Source: Rhodothermales bacterium
GTDB taxonomy: Bacteria; Bacteroidota; Rhodothermia; Rhodothermales; UBA10348
Length of the DNA: 32,698 bases
NCBI GenBank assembly: GCA_030833605.1
Contig: JAURGV010000001.1
Coordinates: 1 to 32,698, forward strand
Direction: 5' to 3'
The position numbers and the translations under genes were made by a program. This document shows, piece after piece, positions 23,415-30,997 of this stretch. The notes under the pieces are model-generated. The model had not been told where the DNA came from and did no database searches. It worked only from the letters and a program-made list of their open reading frames with translations. Each line of letters starts with the position of its first letter. Position 1 is the stretch's first letter.

Positions 23415-24443
23415 CTACCTTCTAAGAAAAGAAACGTGGGATTTCCCGTCAGGATGCCAATCTAGGGCGGGCCGCTGGGCCTGCCCAATAGGCTCCCATC
23501 CCGGATGGTTCGAAACCAACTCGGCCGAAGAAAACACGCATTGAATCGAGTGCATATGGGCCGCGATAAATTCCGTTGGCTCCGTTATGGACGAATAGGG
23601 TACCCAACGTACGTGCCCTGGCGTTTGCACGTCGGGCGTTCCGCGCGATATTAGGAATTGGTAGTCGTCGTCAAAGGCATGAGGCGCACCGATCGCGGAC
23701 AGATAGGCTTCTTGCAATTTCAACGACCCTACGGTTGCGGGATGCGCCGGAGAAAGCGATCGGTGCGCCGAAAACCCGTCCAAAACTCCATCGATGGGCA
23801 TGTTTTCAGGAGCAAATACGATGGCGACACTTCTACAACCCATCCCTCCGTGCATTAGGGCATCTTCGGCCAGATCCAACAAAACATCTTCATTTTCAGT
23901 GCCGTCCAGAACAGCAACAGAATAGCGGTGACCTCGCAACCAACAATCTTCAGGCTTCAATCCCCCCTGCAATGCTTTTTCAGCAACTAGAGCCATCGTT
24001 TCGTCTGTCCCGGCGGCTATGATGCGACTCGCCTGCGAAAAAAGAACGTCTTGAGAGACCAAGTCAGCTCGCAATTCGGGGTATTCTCGTTTCAAATCGT
24101 CAACAAAAGCTGGAAATAGGAAAGAACTTTTGGACGAAACCGCCCCCAAATAGGAATGCCCGCTTAGCACAACGGCGATAAAATCCTGCAGCTCAACCAA
24201 TGGAATATTGCCGGGATTCAAAACCCCAACACAGGCAGAATTTGTCGTATTAAGCGTTGCTGCCCAACGAGTTAAATCCTCTTTACGCAACAAATCCATT
24301 TGCTGATTTACTGCGAACGCGATAGACTCCTCGGTAAACCGATTGTCTAGCTGAAGGGTCGATTCTGTTGCAAGAGCTCTCGCCGGATAATCGGGATCCG
24401 ACCATCGGGACGCTACACGTACCAATGCTTCTAAACTGTCCAT
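23415..24443 (-). CDS. LuxC-like acyl-CoA reductase
   Basis: 342 residues from ATG 24443, 2 nt after the crcB stop; a GTG at 24449 would overlap crcB by 4 nt. The sequence has the aldehyde-dehydrogenase-like layout of the Bacteroidota LuxC family. NTTNSACVGVLNPGNIPLV near 66-83 is the typical N-terminal signature, GHSYLGAVSSKSSFLFPAF follows near 95, and the probable catalytic cysteine is C203 in MHGGMGCRSVAIVFAP. LuxC reduces activated fatty acyl groups to aldehydes with NADPH. No luxE or luxD partner is present, and the chromosomal Bacteroidota homologues have no known role in light production. Cotranscription with a thiolase hints at acyl-CoA metabolism, but substrate and function are unproven. 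Confidence 0.85.
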   Translation of the reverse strand: MDSLEALVRVASRWSDPDYPARALATESTLQLDNRFTEESIAFAVNQQMDLLRKEDLTRWAATLNTTNSACVGVLNPGNIPLVELQDFIAVVLSGHSYLGAVSSKSSFLFPAFVDDLKREYPELRADLVSQDVLFSQASRIIAAGTDETMALVAEKALQGGLKPEDCWLRGHRYSVAVLDGTENEDVLLDLAEDALMHGGMGCRSVAIVFAPENMPIDGVLDGFSAHRSLSPAHPATVGSLKLQEAYLSAIGAPHAFDDDYQFLISRGTPDVQTPGHVRWVPYSSITEPTEFIAAHMHSIQCVFSSAELVSNHPGWEPIGQAQRPALDWHPDGKSHVSFLRR

Positions 24444-24445
24444 GG

Positions 24446-24832
24446 TCACTTTACGGGTGCTATAAGGCTTTTTGCCAAGAGATATCCAACAAATACCGCC
24501 GCTATCGAGCCCACATTGTTTGCCAAAATGTTGGTAATGGCCAGTCCCGTTTTTCCGTCTTGGAATAGCGTCATGGAATCGAGGGCATAGGCCGAAAAAG
24601 TAGTAAATGCGCCCAGCATCCCTACCAAAACCAACGCATGGACCCGCTCTGGATTACCACTTCTATCTAACACAGCCCAAACAAAACCAGCTGCGAACGA
24701 TCCCAGGAGATTTACAGCCAGCGTTCCCCACGGAAAGCCAATGCCTATCCACCGGGAAGACCATAACGTCACCGAAAATCGCAGACCTGCTCCGAGAGCG
24801 CCTCCGAAAACGATGTAAAGAAGCTTAAACAC
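24446..24832 (-). CDS. crcB: Fluoride ion channel CrcB/Fluc
   Basis: 128 residues with four membrane helices, the standard size for a Fluc channel subunit. The hallmarks are GGALGAGLRFSVTLW in helix 1, PWGTLAVNLLGSFAAGF in helix 2, and GMLGAFTTFSAYALDSMTLF in helix 3, which holds the central sodium and fluoride pore residues. Fluc dimers export fluoride and protect pyrophosphate enzymes. The start is GTG at 24832, overlapping the last 8 nt of the thiolase gene; no other start would keep helix 1 intact. No fluoride riboswitch precedes it, since it lies inside an operon. It sits between a thiolase and a LuxC-like gene with which it shares no obvious pathway. Confidence 0.95.
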   Translation of the reverse strand: MFKLLYIVFGGALGAGLRFSVTLWSSRWIGIGFPWGTLAVNLLGSFAAGFVWAVLDRSGNPERVHALVLVGMLGAFTTFSAYALDSMTLFQDGKTGLAITNILANNVGSIAAVFVGYLLAKSLIAPVK

Positions 24833-26015
24833 GCTCGATCGCTATCGCCGTACCGCCACCAGTTCCATGGCAAATACTAGCCAATCCAAGTGATTTGTCT
24901 CTTTTAATCAAGGCATGGACAAGGGTCCCAATAATTCGGGCGCCCGACGCACCAATGGGATGACCCATAGCAATTGCACCGCCATTGACGTTGATTTTAT
25001 CGTAGGAAACACCCAGCATATCCCGAAACAGCACAGAGTTGATGGAAAAGGCCTCGTTGTTTTCGACTAAATCAAAATCCTGAATCCCTAATCCTGTTTT
25101 CTTGAGCATTTTGTGGACCGAAGGAATAGGTGCTTCGGCGAAGCGATACGGCTCACCCGCTACCCAAGAGCTTCCCAAAATCCGTGCGATGGGCTTGAGG
25201 CCGTGTTTTTTAACAGCGGATTCGCTGGCGATCATAATCGCAGCTGCTCCATCACTGATCTGGCTACTATTCCCTGCCGTTAAAACGCCTGCTTTGTCGA
25301 ATGCAGGGCGCAACTTGGCTAAGGATTCCTGAGTCGTGTCTGGGCGAATGCCTTCGTCTTTATTGAGCATTACGGTATCTCGACGAACCTGATACCCGAT
25401 TGGTGCTACTTCGGCGTCGAATGCACCCGAGGCCCAAGCCGCTTCAGCGCGAAGATGCGACATGAGCGCGACCTCATCCAACTGATCCCTCGTAATTCCT
25501 TTTTCAGCCGCCAAACGCTCGGTTTGGACGCCCATGGTCTCACCCGTCATGGGGTCGGTTAGTCCATCGTGAAGCAGCAAATCGGTTAAGCCTTCTGGAT
25601 TACCTATCAAGAACTTATATCCCCATCGAGCCCTATGGGATAGATAGAAACCGGTCCCTGACATAGACTCGGTACCTCCCGCCATGAGCAAATCCGCTTC
25701 CCCAGCTTTTATAAGCGTGGCAGCTTGCATAACGCTCATCATACCGGAAGAACACACCATATCTATGGTAAATCCATCTACAGAATCGGGAATGCCTGCT
25801 TTTAGTGCAGCCTGCCTAGGGATGAGTTGTCCCTGCCCTGCTCTAAGGATGTTTCCAAAAATGTATAAATCGAGATCCGCGGCATTCACTTTGCTTCTTT
25901 CGACAGAAGCTTTCATAACGTGGGCTGCCAGGTCGACGGCGGAATGATCTTTTAAGGCTCCTCCGAATGCTCCGATGGGAGTTCGAACAGCGTCTACAAT
26001 AAAAACGTCAGACAT
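24825..26015 (-). CDS. Thiolase family acetyl-CoA acyltransferase
   Basis: 396 residues from ATG 26015; the longer frame uses TTG at 26021. The enzyme either condenses two acyl-CoA units or cleaves 3-ketoacyl-CoA. The N-terminus DVFIVDAVRTPIGAFGGALK is diagnostic. The acylated cysteine is C88 in DMVCSSGMMSVMQAA, and MAGGTESMSGTGF follows. The C-terminal catalytic residues lie in NVNGGAIAMGHPIGASGARI (His) and ICHGTGGGTAIAIE (Cys). Biosynthetic (acetoacetyl-CoA) and degradative uses cannot be told apart here. The gene is 81 nt downstream of a 93-residue orphan protein and overlaps crcB. Confidence 0.95.
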   Translation of the reverse strand: MSDVFIVDAVRTPIGAFGGALKDHSAVDLAAHVMKASVERSKVNAADLDLYIFGNILRAGQGQLIPRQAALKAGIPDSVDGFTIDMVCSSGMMSVMQAATLIKAGEADLLMAGGTESMSGTGFYLSHRARWGYKFLIGNPEGLTDLLLHDGLTDPMTGETMGVQTERLAAEKGITRDQLDEVALMSHLRAEAAWASGAFDAEVAPIGYQVRRDTVMLNKDEGIRPDTTQESLAKLRPAFDKAGVLTAGNSSQISDGAAAIMIASESAVKKHGLKPIARILGSSWVAGEPYRFAEAPIPSVHKMLKKTGLGIQDFDLVENNEAFSINSVLFRDMLGVSYDKINVNGGAIAMGHPIGASGARIIGTLVHALIKRDKSLGLASICHGTGGGTAIAIERV

Positions 26016-26096
26016 CAGCAAAAGGTAGAATAAGTGGTAGATGGACTTAGGATACCAAATACGACTTAGAACGCGCTGAGTTCGTTAAGAAAAGAC

Positions 26097-26378
26097 TTAA
26101 TCTAACCAGTCGGCCAAGGCAAGGTCATCTCGCGTGTTAAACGCAAAATATCCAATCAAAAGCCCGCGTATTAGCGCTTCCGCTTCTGAAGGTGAGACCA
26201 CAAATTTTTCGTCTTTGCACGAAATATGGAAAATTCCTTGGACCGCGTCGATTTCCGTGATCAAACCAAAGTCTTTACACAACTCTACCAATTCATCTAG
26301 AGACGGATTGGGATAGCTAGATTCCACGTTCGGGCGAACGGGCCGGATGGGTCGAATATTGGTTGCCGGAGCGATCAT
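26097..26378 (-). CDS. Unrecognised 93-residue protein
   Basis: 93 residues from ATG 26378, no signal peptide or membrane helix. The N-terminus is Pro/Arg-rich (NIRPIRPVRPNVESSYPNP). The remainder alternates helix and strand (DELVELCKDFGLITEIDAV, QGIFHISCKDEKFVVSPSEA, EALIRGLLIGYFAFNTRDD) and ends in acidic LALADWLD. Codon use and strand match its neighbours, and its length, ATG start and flanking spacing suggest a real gene. No family is recognised. It stands between the bacilliredoxin gene and the thiolase on the same strand, downstream of a stable hairpin at 26410-26448. Confidence 0.6.
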   Translation of the reverse strand: MIAPATNIRPIRPVRPNVESSYPNPSLDELVELCKDFGLITEIDAVQGIFHISCKDEKFVVSPSEAEALIRGLLIGYFAFNTRDDLALADWLD

Positions 26379-26409
26379 TTTCAGTCTGGACGCACGTAGG
26401 CGATCGTTA

Positions 26410-26448
26410 CTTTGGTTTAATTCCCTCCGAAAGAAGGGATTACCAAAG
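26410..26448. other. Long imperfect hairpin upstream of the 93-residue protein gene
   Basis: CTTTGG...TAATTCCCT (26410-26426) pairs with AGGGATTA-CCAAAG (26435-26448), giving about 14 bp with one or two bulged T and a loop around CCGAAAGA. Neither strand has a T run after it, so it is not a standard terminator. It lies 50 nt after the bacilliredoxin stop and 32 nt before the next ATG on the minus strand. It could be a weak terminator, an mRNA end-protecting structure, or a regulatory leader. Confidence 0.45.
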
Positions 26449-26497
26449 CGGTATCGTACAAAACGAAAGACTTCTTAAGCTCGGCTAAGCGCGCTCG

Positions 26498-26983
26498 TTA
26501 CAATATCGACCTAAACGTAGGTGCGGATTCTTCAGAACTATCACCTTCCGATCCAGCAGTACCGCCACAAAAATTGGCGTACGCCCCAACCAGATCCGTT
26601 GCAATGGCTGATGCAGAACGACCTTCGATGTGTCTTCTTTCCAAAACAAATACGGGATCGCCGTCAGAAAGCAACGCGATAAAAGGAGATGAAGGTGGAA
26701 TTCCAGCCAAATACTGACGTACGCGAGCGGTTGCTTCGAGGTCTTGACCTGCGAACACCGTAACCATATCGTCAGGCTGCGCCTGTGATTGAAGCGCCAT
26801 TCTCACTGCTGGGCGTGCATTTGCCGCAGCACAACCGCAAACCGAATTAACGATTAGCAGGGTTGTTTTACCATCGCATTCAGCGAAGTATTCGTCGACT
26901 TCAATCGATGATTTTAACTCTTTTACTCCGAAGGAGGTTAATTCAGCTCGCATCGGGGCGACTAATGGCTCTGGATAAGGCAT
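26498..26983 (-). CDS. Bacilliredoxin (BrxA/BrxB, YphP/YqiW family)
   Basis: 161 residues from ATG 26983, which gives the family N-terminus MPYPEPLVAPMRAELTSFGV; the frame runs further upstream but into unrelated sequence. The thioredoxin-like fold carries the CGC active site at C49-G50-C51 (LLIVNSVCGCAAANARPAV). TVFAGQDLEATARVRQYLAG, SPFIALLSDGDPVFVLERRH and a late FCGG cysteine follow. In Firmicutes these proteins remove bacillithiol from S-bacillithiolated proteins; some Bacteroidota also make bacillithiol. No bacillithiol synthesis gene is in the window, so the thiol partner is inferred. It diverges from greA across a 279-nt region. Confidence 0.93.
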   Translation of the reverse strand: MPYPEPLVAPMRAELTSFGVKELKSSIEVDEYFAECDGKTTLLIVNSVCGCAAANARPAVRMALQSQAQPDDMVTVFAGQDLEATARVRQYLAGIPPSSPFIALLSDGDPVFVLERRHIEGRSASAIATDLVGAYANFCGGTAGSEGDSSEESAPTFRSIL

Positions 26984-27178
26984 CGAATCTATTTGGTCTA
27001 TTTGGATAATAAGATCGCAAACCAAAGGGTCTATGATTAGATCCAACCTGTGTTTGCAATTTCTGTTAAACCACACGCCATTCCAACGTCTATAACAGAT
27101 TTGCACAGATACCGGGATCTCGAAACGTGCTTTATGAGTACAACATTTTTTAAATACGCACTCAAGCAAGAGCGCATC

Positions 27179-27209
27179 CGCTGCTACCCCATCGTAGTAG
27201 CGTTTTTTT
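27179..27209 (+). terminator. Rho-independent terminator inside the greA leader (attenuator candidate)
   Basis: CGCTGCTAC (27179-27187) pairs with GTAGTAGCG (27194-27202) as a 9-bp stem with a single G-U pair and a 6-nt loop CCCATC, followed by seven T (27203-27209). It is oriented with greA and ends 53 nt before its ATG. No plus-strand gene lies upstream, and the neighbour is transcribed the other way. It can therefore act only on transcripts that begin in the roughly 190 nt before it, that is, on the greA leader. Confidence 0.8.
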
Positions 27210-27262
27210 ATATCTATTTCTCTCGACTGTCCTTAACCGTAAAAGAAGAAATCAGCCGAACG

Positions 27263-27745
27263 ATGAGCGATCCAAAACCGACCTATCTCACGACCGAAGG
27301 ACTTCAAAACCTTAAAGACGAAATTCACTTTCTTCGTACGCAAGAGCGTCCTCGTATTTCGCAAGCTATAGCCGACGCTAGGGCCCAAGGAGACCTTTCG
27401 GAAAATGCTGAATACGATGCGGCAAAAGAAGAACAAGGACTATTGGAAGCTCGAATTGCCAAGTTAGAAAACACCGTGGCAACCGCACGATTGCTAGACG
27501 AAAGCCAAGTGGACTTATCAAAAGCCTATATTCTTTCAACCGTTAGTGTTAAAAACACCGCTAATGGGATGAAACAGGCGTATACCTTGGTTTCAGAACA
27601 AGAAGCTGATTTTACAGCCGGAAAAATTTCCATTACTAGCCCAATTGGCAAAGGGTTACTAGGGAAAACCGTAGGTGACAAAATCGACATCAAAGTCCCT
27701 GCAGGCAAAGTCACGTTGGAAATATTAGATATCTCTCGGAGCTAA
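27263..27745 (+). CDS. greA: Transcription elongation factor GreA
   Basis: 160 residues from ATG 27263; the open frame extends upstream to 27050, but that part contains the leader terminator and has no family match. GreA enters the RNA polymerase secondary channel and stimulates cleavage of backtracked RNA. The N-terminal coiled coil (about 10-78) bears the tip motif ARAQGDLSENAEYDAAKEEQ, with the catalytic-tip acids D44 and E47. The C-terminal FKBP-like domain has YTLVSEQEADFTAGKISITS and SPIGKGLLGKTVGDKIDIKV. The length is normal. The threonine aldolase gene begins 2 nt after the stop, so the two are cotranscribed. Expression may be controlled by the terminator at 27179-27209. Confidence 0.97.
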   Translation: MSDPKPTYLTTEGLQNLKDEIHFLRTQERPRISQAIADARAQGDLSENAEYDAAKEEQGLLEARIAKLENTVATARLLDESQVDLSKAYILSTVSVKNTANGMKQAYTLVSEQEADFTAGKISITSPIGKGLLGKTVGDKIDIKVPAGKVTLEILDISRS

Positions 27746-27747
27746 CC

Positions 27748-28779
27748 ATGCGTACGGTCGATCTTCGAAGCGACACAGTAACTCGCCCTGATCAAGGCAT
27801 GCTTAACGCCATGATGAGCGCCGAAGTAGGTGACGATGTTTTTGGTGAAGATCCAACCGTAATCAAGCTTCAAGAGCAAGTAGCGGATATTCTTGGAAAG
27901 GAACAGGCACTTTTTGTCCCTTCCGGGACCATGTGCAATCAGATTGCCGTGATGCTTCATACCTCTCCTGGAGACGAAGTGCTGCTTGAAAGCGGAAGTC
28001 ATATTCGGAACTACGAATCGGGAGCCGCAGCCGCCCTGTCGGGCGTACAACTTTGTGCAATTCCTTGCCCCAAAGGCATTTTGGACGTCGATTCCGTTGC
28101 TAAAGCCATTCGTGTAGGGCATGATTGGGAGCCCATGCCCAGGCTTCTAAGCTTAGAAAACACGAATAACAAAGCGGGTGGCACGGTCTATCCCTTGGAG
28201 CGGATAATAGAACTCGGAGCGTTAGCCAAAGAAAGAGGCCTTGCTTTCCACTTGGACGGAGCTCGAATCTGGAATGCCTCCGTCGCTTCCGGTCAGTCGG
28301 AAAAAGCGATAGCTGCCCCATTTGATACGGTTAGTGTATGTCTCTCCAAAGGCCTGGGCACGCCGCTAGGGTCGGTATTAGCGGGATCTGCTCCAATGAT
28401 CAAACAGGCTCGTCGGCTTCGCAAGCGATTAGGTGGCGGAATGCGCCAAATCGGATTCATGGCGGCGGCCGGGATATATGCCCTCGATAACAACCGGTCA
28501 ACCCTTCAACACGACCATGAAAAGGCACGGGTATTGGCCGAAGGATTAAGCTCCTTTTCCGGCGTCACCCTAGATCTTGCAACGGTTGAAACCAATATCA
28601 TTGTATTTGACTTGGCTCATGGGTTAATGGCGGACAATGTCCTTAAAGCATTAAGCGCCAAGGGTATACGCATGATTGCGTTCGGTCCTCAAACCATTCG
28701 GGCCACGACGCACCGAGACGTTTCCATGAGTGATATAGAGTTCGCCCTTACGGGAGCGCAATCTATATTGAATACTTAG
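27748..28779 (+). CDS. ltaE: Low-specificity L-threonine aldolase
   Basis: This PLP enzyme cleaves L-threonine or L-allo-threonine to glycine and acetaldehyde. The 343-residue product starts MRTVDLRSDTVTRPDQGMLN, the family signature, followed by VGDDVFGEDPTV and LFVPSGTMCNQIAV. H85 (ESGSHIRNYE) is the residue that stacks on the cofactor, FHLDGARIWNASVA near 168 holds the PLP-binding Asp and Arg, and the Schiff-base lysine is K201 in VSVCLSKGLGTPLGSVL. The C-terminal domain is complete. It lies 2 nt after greA and converges on the NagB-fusion gene with a 37-nt gap and no obvious terminator. Why it is coupled to greA is not apparent. Confidence 0.96.
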   Translation: MRTVDLRSDTVTRPDQGMLNAMMSAEVGDDVFGEDPTVIKLQEQVADILGKEQALFVPSGTMCNQIAVMLHTSPGDEVLLESGSHIRNYESGAAAALSGVQLCAIPCPKGILDVDSVAKAIRVGHDWEPMPRLLSLENTNNKAGGTVYPLERIIELGALAKERGLAFHLDGARIWNASVASGQSEKAIAAPFDTVSVCLSKGLGTPLGSVLAGSAPMIKQARRLRKRLGGGMRQIGFMAAAGIYALDNNRSTLQHDHEKARVLAEGLSSFSGVTLDLATVETNIIVFDLAHGLMADNVLKALSAKGIRMIAFGPQTIRATTHRDVSMSDIEFALTGAQSILNT

Positions 28780-28816
28780 GTCGCCTTTTACAGCGCGGCG
28801 TAACTCGCGGTCAAGT

Positions 28817-30733
28817 CTAGAGCTCTTTCACACAAACGTACGCTTCTACTGCGTGAAATTCGGGTAGCCCTAGCGCGTTTAACCGGTTGGCTGTACCCTG
28901 ATTTCTGTCCCGCGCACGTTCCCAAAACTCGCGAACGTCATACGCTCCAGGATACATAGCTCGGTCTTTTTGACTTTCGTGTTTGAAAATAGCTTCGATT
29001 TTACGATCCAAATCGGCTTTTGACATCGGCAAATAGACATCTGCCTTATCAATTTCCCATTCCTGCCACGCACCACGATATAACCATACCGTTGGATGTG
29101 AACTGGTTTTAGGATGCTTCTTTTTGAACTCAATAAGCGCTCTTTCAATCGCGAAATAGCACATCCTATGCGTTCCATGCGGATCAGAAAGATCCCCGGC
29201 CACAAAAATGTGAGCAGGCATTTTCTCCTCTAATTGCTCGAGAACGATCTTCACATCGGCGTCTCCAATGGGCATTTTTCGGACTTTTCCCGTTTTATAA
29301 AACGGCATGTCCAAAAACCTTGCATGACGCTCATCCAATCCCATAACCTCAATGCCAGCAATGGCTTCCGAGTACCGGATATAGGCCTTTACCTGCTGAA
29401 CATTAACCGAATCAACCTGTCCAGGCGGCTTAGAAGACATGGCTTTGCTCAACTTCTTCAAGCTGGCTTGTAGGTCAGAAAGGCCGTTTTCACCAATGAA
29501 CAGATCGCCGGCCATTTCCATAAATCGAACATATCGAAGTACGTCTGAATCGAAAACGGCTACCGAACCGTTGGTCATGTAGGAAACGGTAACGTCGTTT
29601 TTATTGCCAACCAATGCATCTAGCATGCCTCCCATCGAGATCACATCATCGTCGGGATGCGGACTAAAAACGATTACTTTTTGCTCTGATGGCAAATTCT
29701 CTGCGTACTGAATGCGTTTCCGTAGCGTCTCAAAAACGTGTTTGCAGAGCTGGTACGTATTCTGGTGGCCATACGCCAAACTGTGCAAATGGTGGCGGTG
29801 AAAATCGCCTTCCTCAAGCCGTAAAATGGCCTTCCCTACTTTTTCTGCCAACCAAATAACAGCGCGAATGGAGAGCTCTTCGGTCCACTGAACCGGCTTA
29901 ACTACCCAAGGTGTTTTGACTCGAGTAAACTCGCTCGACGCCGCCTCATCGCAATACATGGAGGCATCACGGTGTTTCTGCAGAAACGAAGCCGTAATCT
30001 TGTTGGTAGGTTCTTCCTCAACCGCTTTTCGAACAATGGGTGCTTTGTGTTCACCGGTTGCCATGAGAATGATTTCGCGCGCGTCCAAAATGGTACCAAC
30101 ACCCATCGTAATCGCTTCTCGGGGCACGTTCTCGTCACCGAAAAAGTCGCTCGCAGCGTCTTTTTTCGTGATTTCGTCCAGGATGATCAGTCGTGTGCGC
30201 GTGTCAATGCCAGAGCCCGGCTCATTAAATCCAATATGCCCACTTCGTCCGATCCCAAGAATGAGCAGGTCAATGCCACCAAATTTTCTGATTTTGTGCT
30301 CATAGGAAAGGCAATATTCTTCCACTTCTTCCCGCTTAATATCCCCTCTAGGAATATGAATATTGGCTTTGGGAATGTTTACGTGGTTGAAAAAATTCTC
30401 GTGCATGAACCGATGATAGCTTTGAAGACTATCGGGCGCCATCGGGTAATATTCGTCCAGGTTAAACGTCACGACATTCGAGAAGTCCAATCCCTCTTTT
30501 TGGTGCATAGCAATGAGATGCTGATACACACCGATTGGAGTAGACCCGGTGGGTAAGCCTAAAACGACTTGCTTACCTGCGGCCTGTCGTTCTTCGATTA
30601 ACGAAGCAATTCTTTTGGCGACCTGGAGTGAAAGTTGACCTGGCTGATCGAAAATGAGAACGGGAATTTTTTCGCGTTGTGAGCCTTCTGCCGTATTGCC
30701 CTCAAAAGGCTGACCACTGTCAGTGATAGACAT
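28817..30733 (-). CDS. nagB: NagB-like glucosamine-6-phosphate deaminase fused to a PIG-L/LmbE deacetylase domain
   Basis: 638 residues from ATG 30733; the frame extends to a GTG at 30880 without family match. The N-terminal part (about 20-285) is a NagB sugar-phosphate isomerase domain with GLPTGSTPIGVYQHL at 59-73, VTFNLDEYYPM at 88-98, and GIGRSGHIGFNEPGSGIDT at 160-178. NagB converts glucosamine-6-P to fructose-6-P and ammonia. In classical NagB the third motif has Asp where this protein has Ser164. The C-terminal part (about 350-600) is a PIG-L-like N-deacetylase with VIVFSPHPDDDVISMGGML at 353-371 and SDPHGTHRM for the zinc site. This long form is frequent in Bacteroidota and probably deacetylates and then deaminates amino-sugar phosphates, but that order is inferred. 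Confidence 0.9.
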   Translation of the reverse strand: MSITDSGQPFEGNTAEGSQREKIPVLIFDQPGQLSLQVAKRIASLIEERQAAGKQVVLGLPTGSTPIGVYQHLIAMHQKEGLDFSNVVTFNLDEYYPMAPDSLQSYHRFMHENFFNHVNIPKANIHIPRGDIKREEVEEYCLSYEHKIRKFGGIDLLILGIGRSGHIGFNEPGSGIDTRTRLIILDEITKKDAASDFFGDENVPREAITMGVGTILDAREIILMATGEHKAPIVRKAVEEEPTNKITASFLQKHRDASMYCDEAASSEFTRVKTPWVVKPVQWTEELSIRAVIWLAEKVGKAILRLEEGDFHRHHLHSLAYGHQNTYQLCKHVFETLRKRIQYAENLPSEQKVIVFSPHPDDDVISMGGMLDALVGNKNDVTVSYMTNGSVAVFDSDVLRYVRFMEMAGDLFIGENGLSDLQASLKKLSKAMSSKPPGQVDSVNVQQVKAYIRYSEAIAGIEVMGLDERHARFLDMPFYKTGKVRKMPIGDADVKIVLEQLEEKMPAHIFVAGDLSDPHGTHRMCYFAIERALIEFKKKHPKTSSHPTVWLYRGAWQEWEIDKADVYLPMSKADLDRKIEAIFKHESQKDRAMYPGAYDVREFWERARDRNQGTANRLNALGLPEFHAVEAYVCVKEL

Positions 30734-30997
30734 AGTATGGGTATTAAGATTTAGATCAGGGCGAATTAGCAAAATAGTGAAAGCATTTTTTTGAAAGTGC
30801 ACTTCTTCAAATAAAAAATTGAATAATACGCTAGTGGTGTAGGCATCCGTCCTACATGGTTTCACCTCAATGCCCGACACAAACCCTCACGTACCGCCCC
30901 CAGTGGATGCCTTAGAGAATTGATTAATTACACTTGTCGCAAGGACTTTAATTCTCTTGCTTCAAGCCAATAACGTGTTAGAAAAACGGCATTTCAG
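30734..30997. other. Divergent intergenic region between the NagB fusion and nifJ
   Basis: 264 nt carrying the promoters of both genes. No -33/-7 pair of good quality was found on either strand. A perfect 6-bp hairpin, TGTAGG-CATCCGT-CCTACA, lies at 30838-30856, and an 8-bp inverted pair AGGCATCC/GGATGCCT lies at 30841-30848 and 30905-30912; both are near chance expectation. No small gene was recognised. Confidence 0.4.

Noticed and set aside
26988..27005. Tandem 9-bp repeat TCTATTTGG just before the bacilliredoxin start
   Set aside because: Only two copies, with no known role; too short to call a repeat element.
26984..27169. 62-codon upstream extension of the bacilliredoxin frame
   Set aside because: The family N-terminus starts at MPYPEP; the extension is Cys- and Arg-rich noise in the intergenic region.
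27050..27262. 71-codon N-terminal extension of greA
   Set aside because: It contains the leader terminator, is not similar to any GreA, and the 160-residue form matches the family from MSDPKP onward.
30841..30912. 8-bp inverted repeat AGGCATCC/GGATGCCT between the NagB fusion and nifJ
   Set aside because: With 264 nt of intergenic DNA, about one such pair in two regions is expected by chance, and the arms are 56 nt apart.
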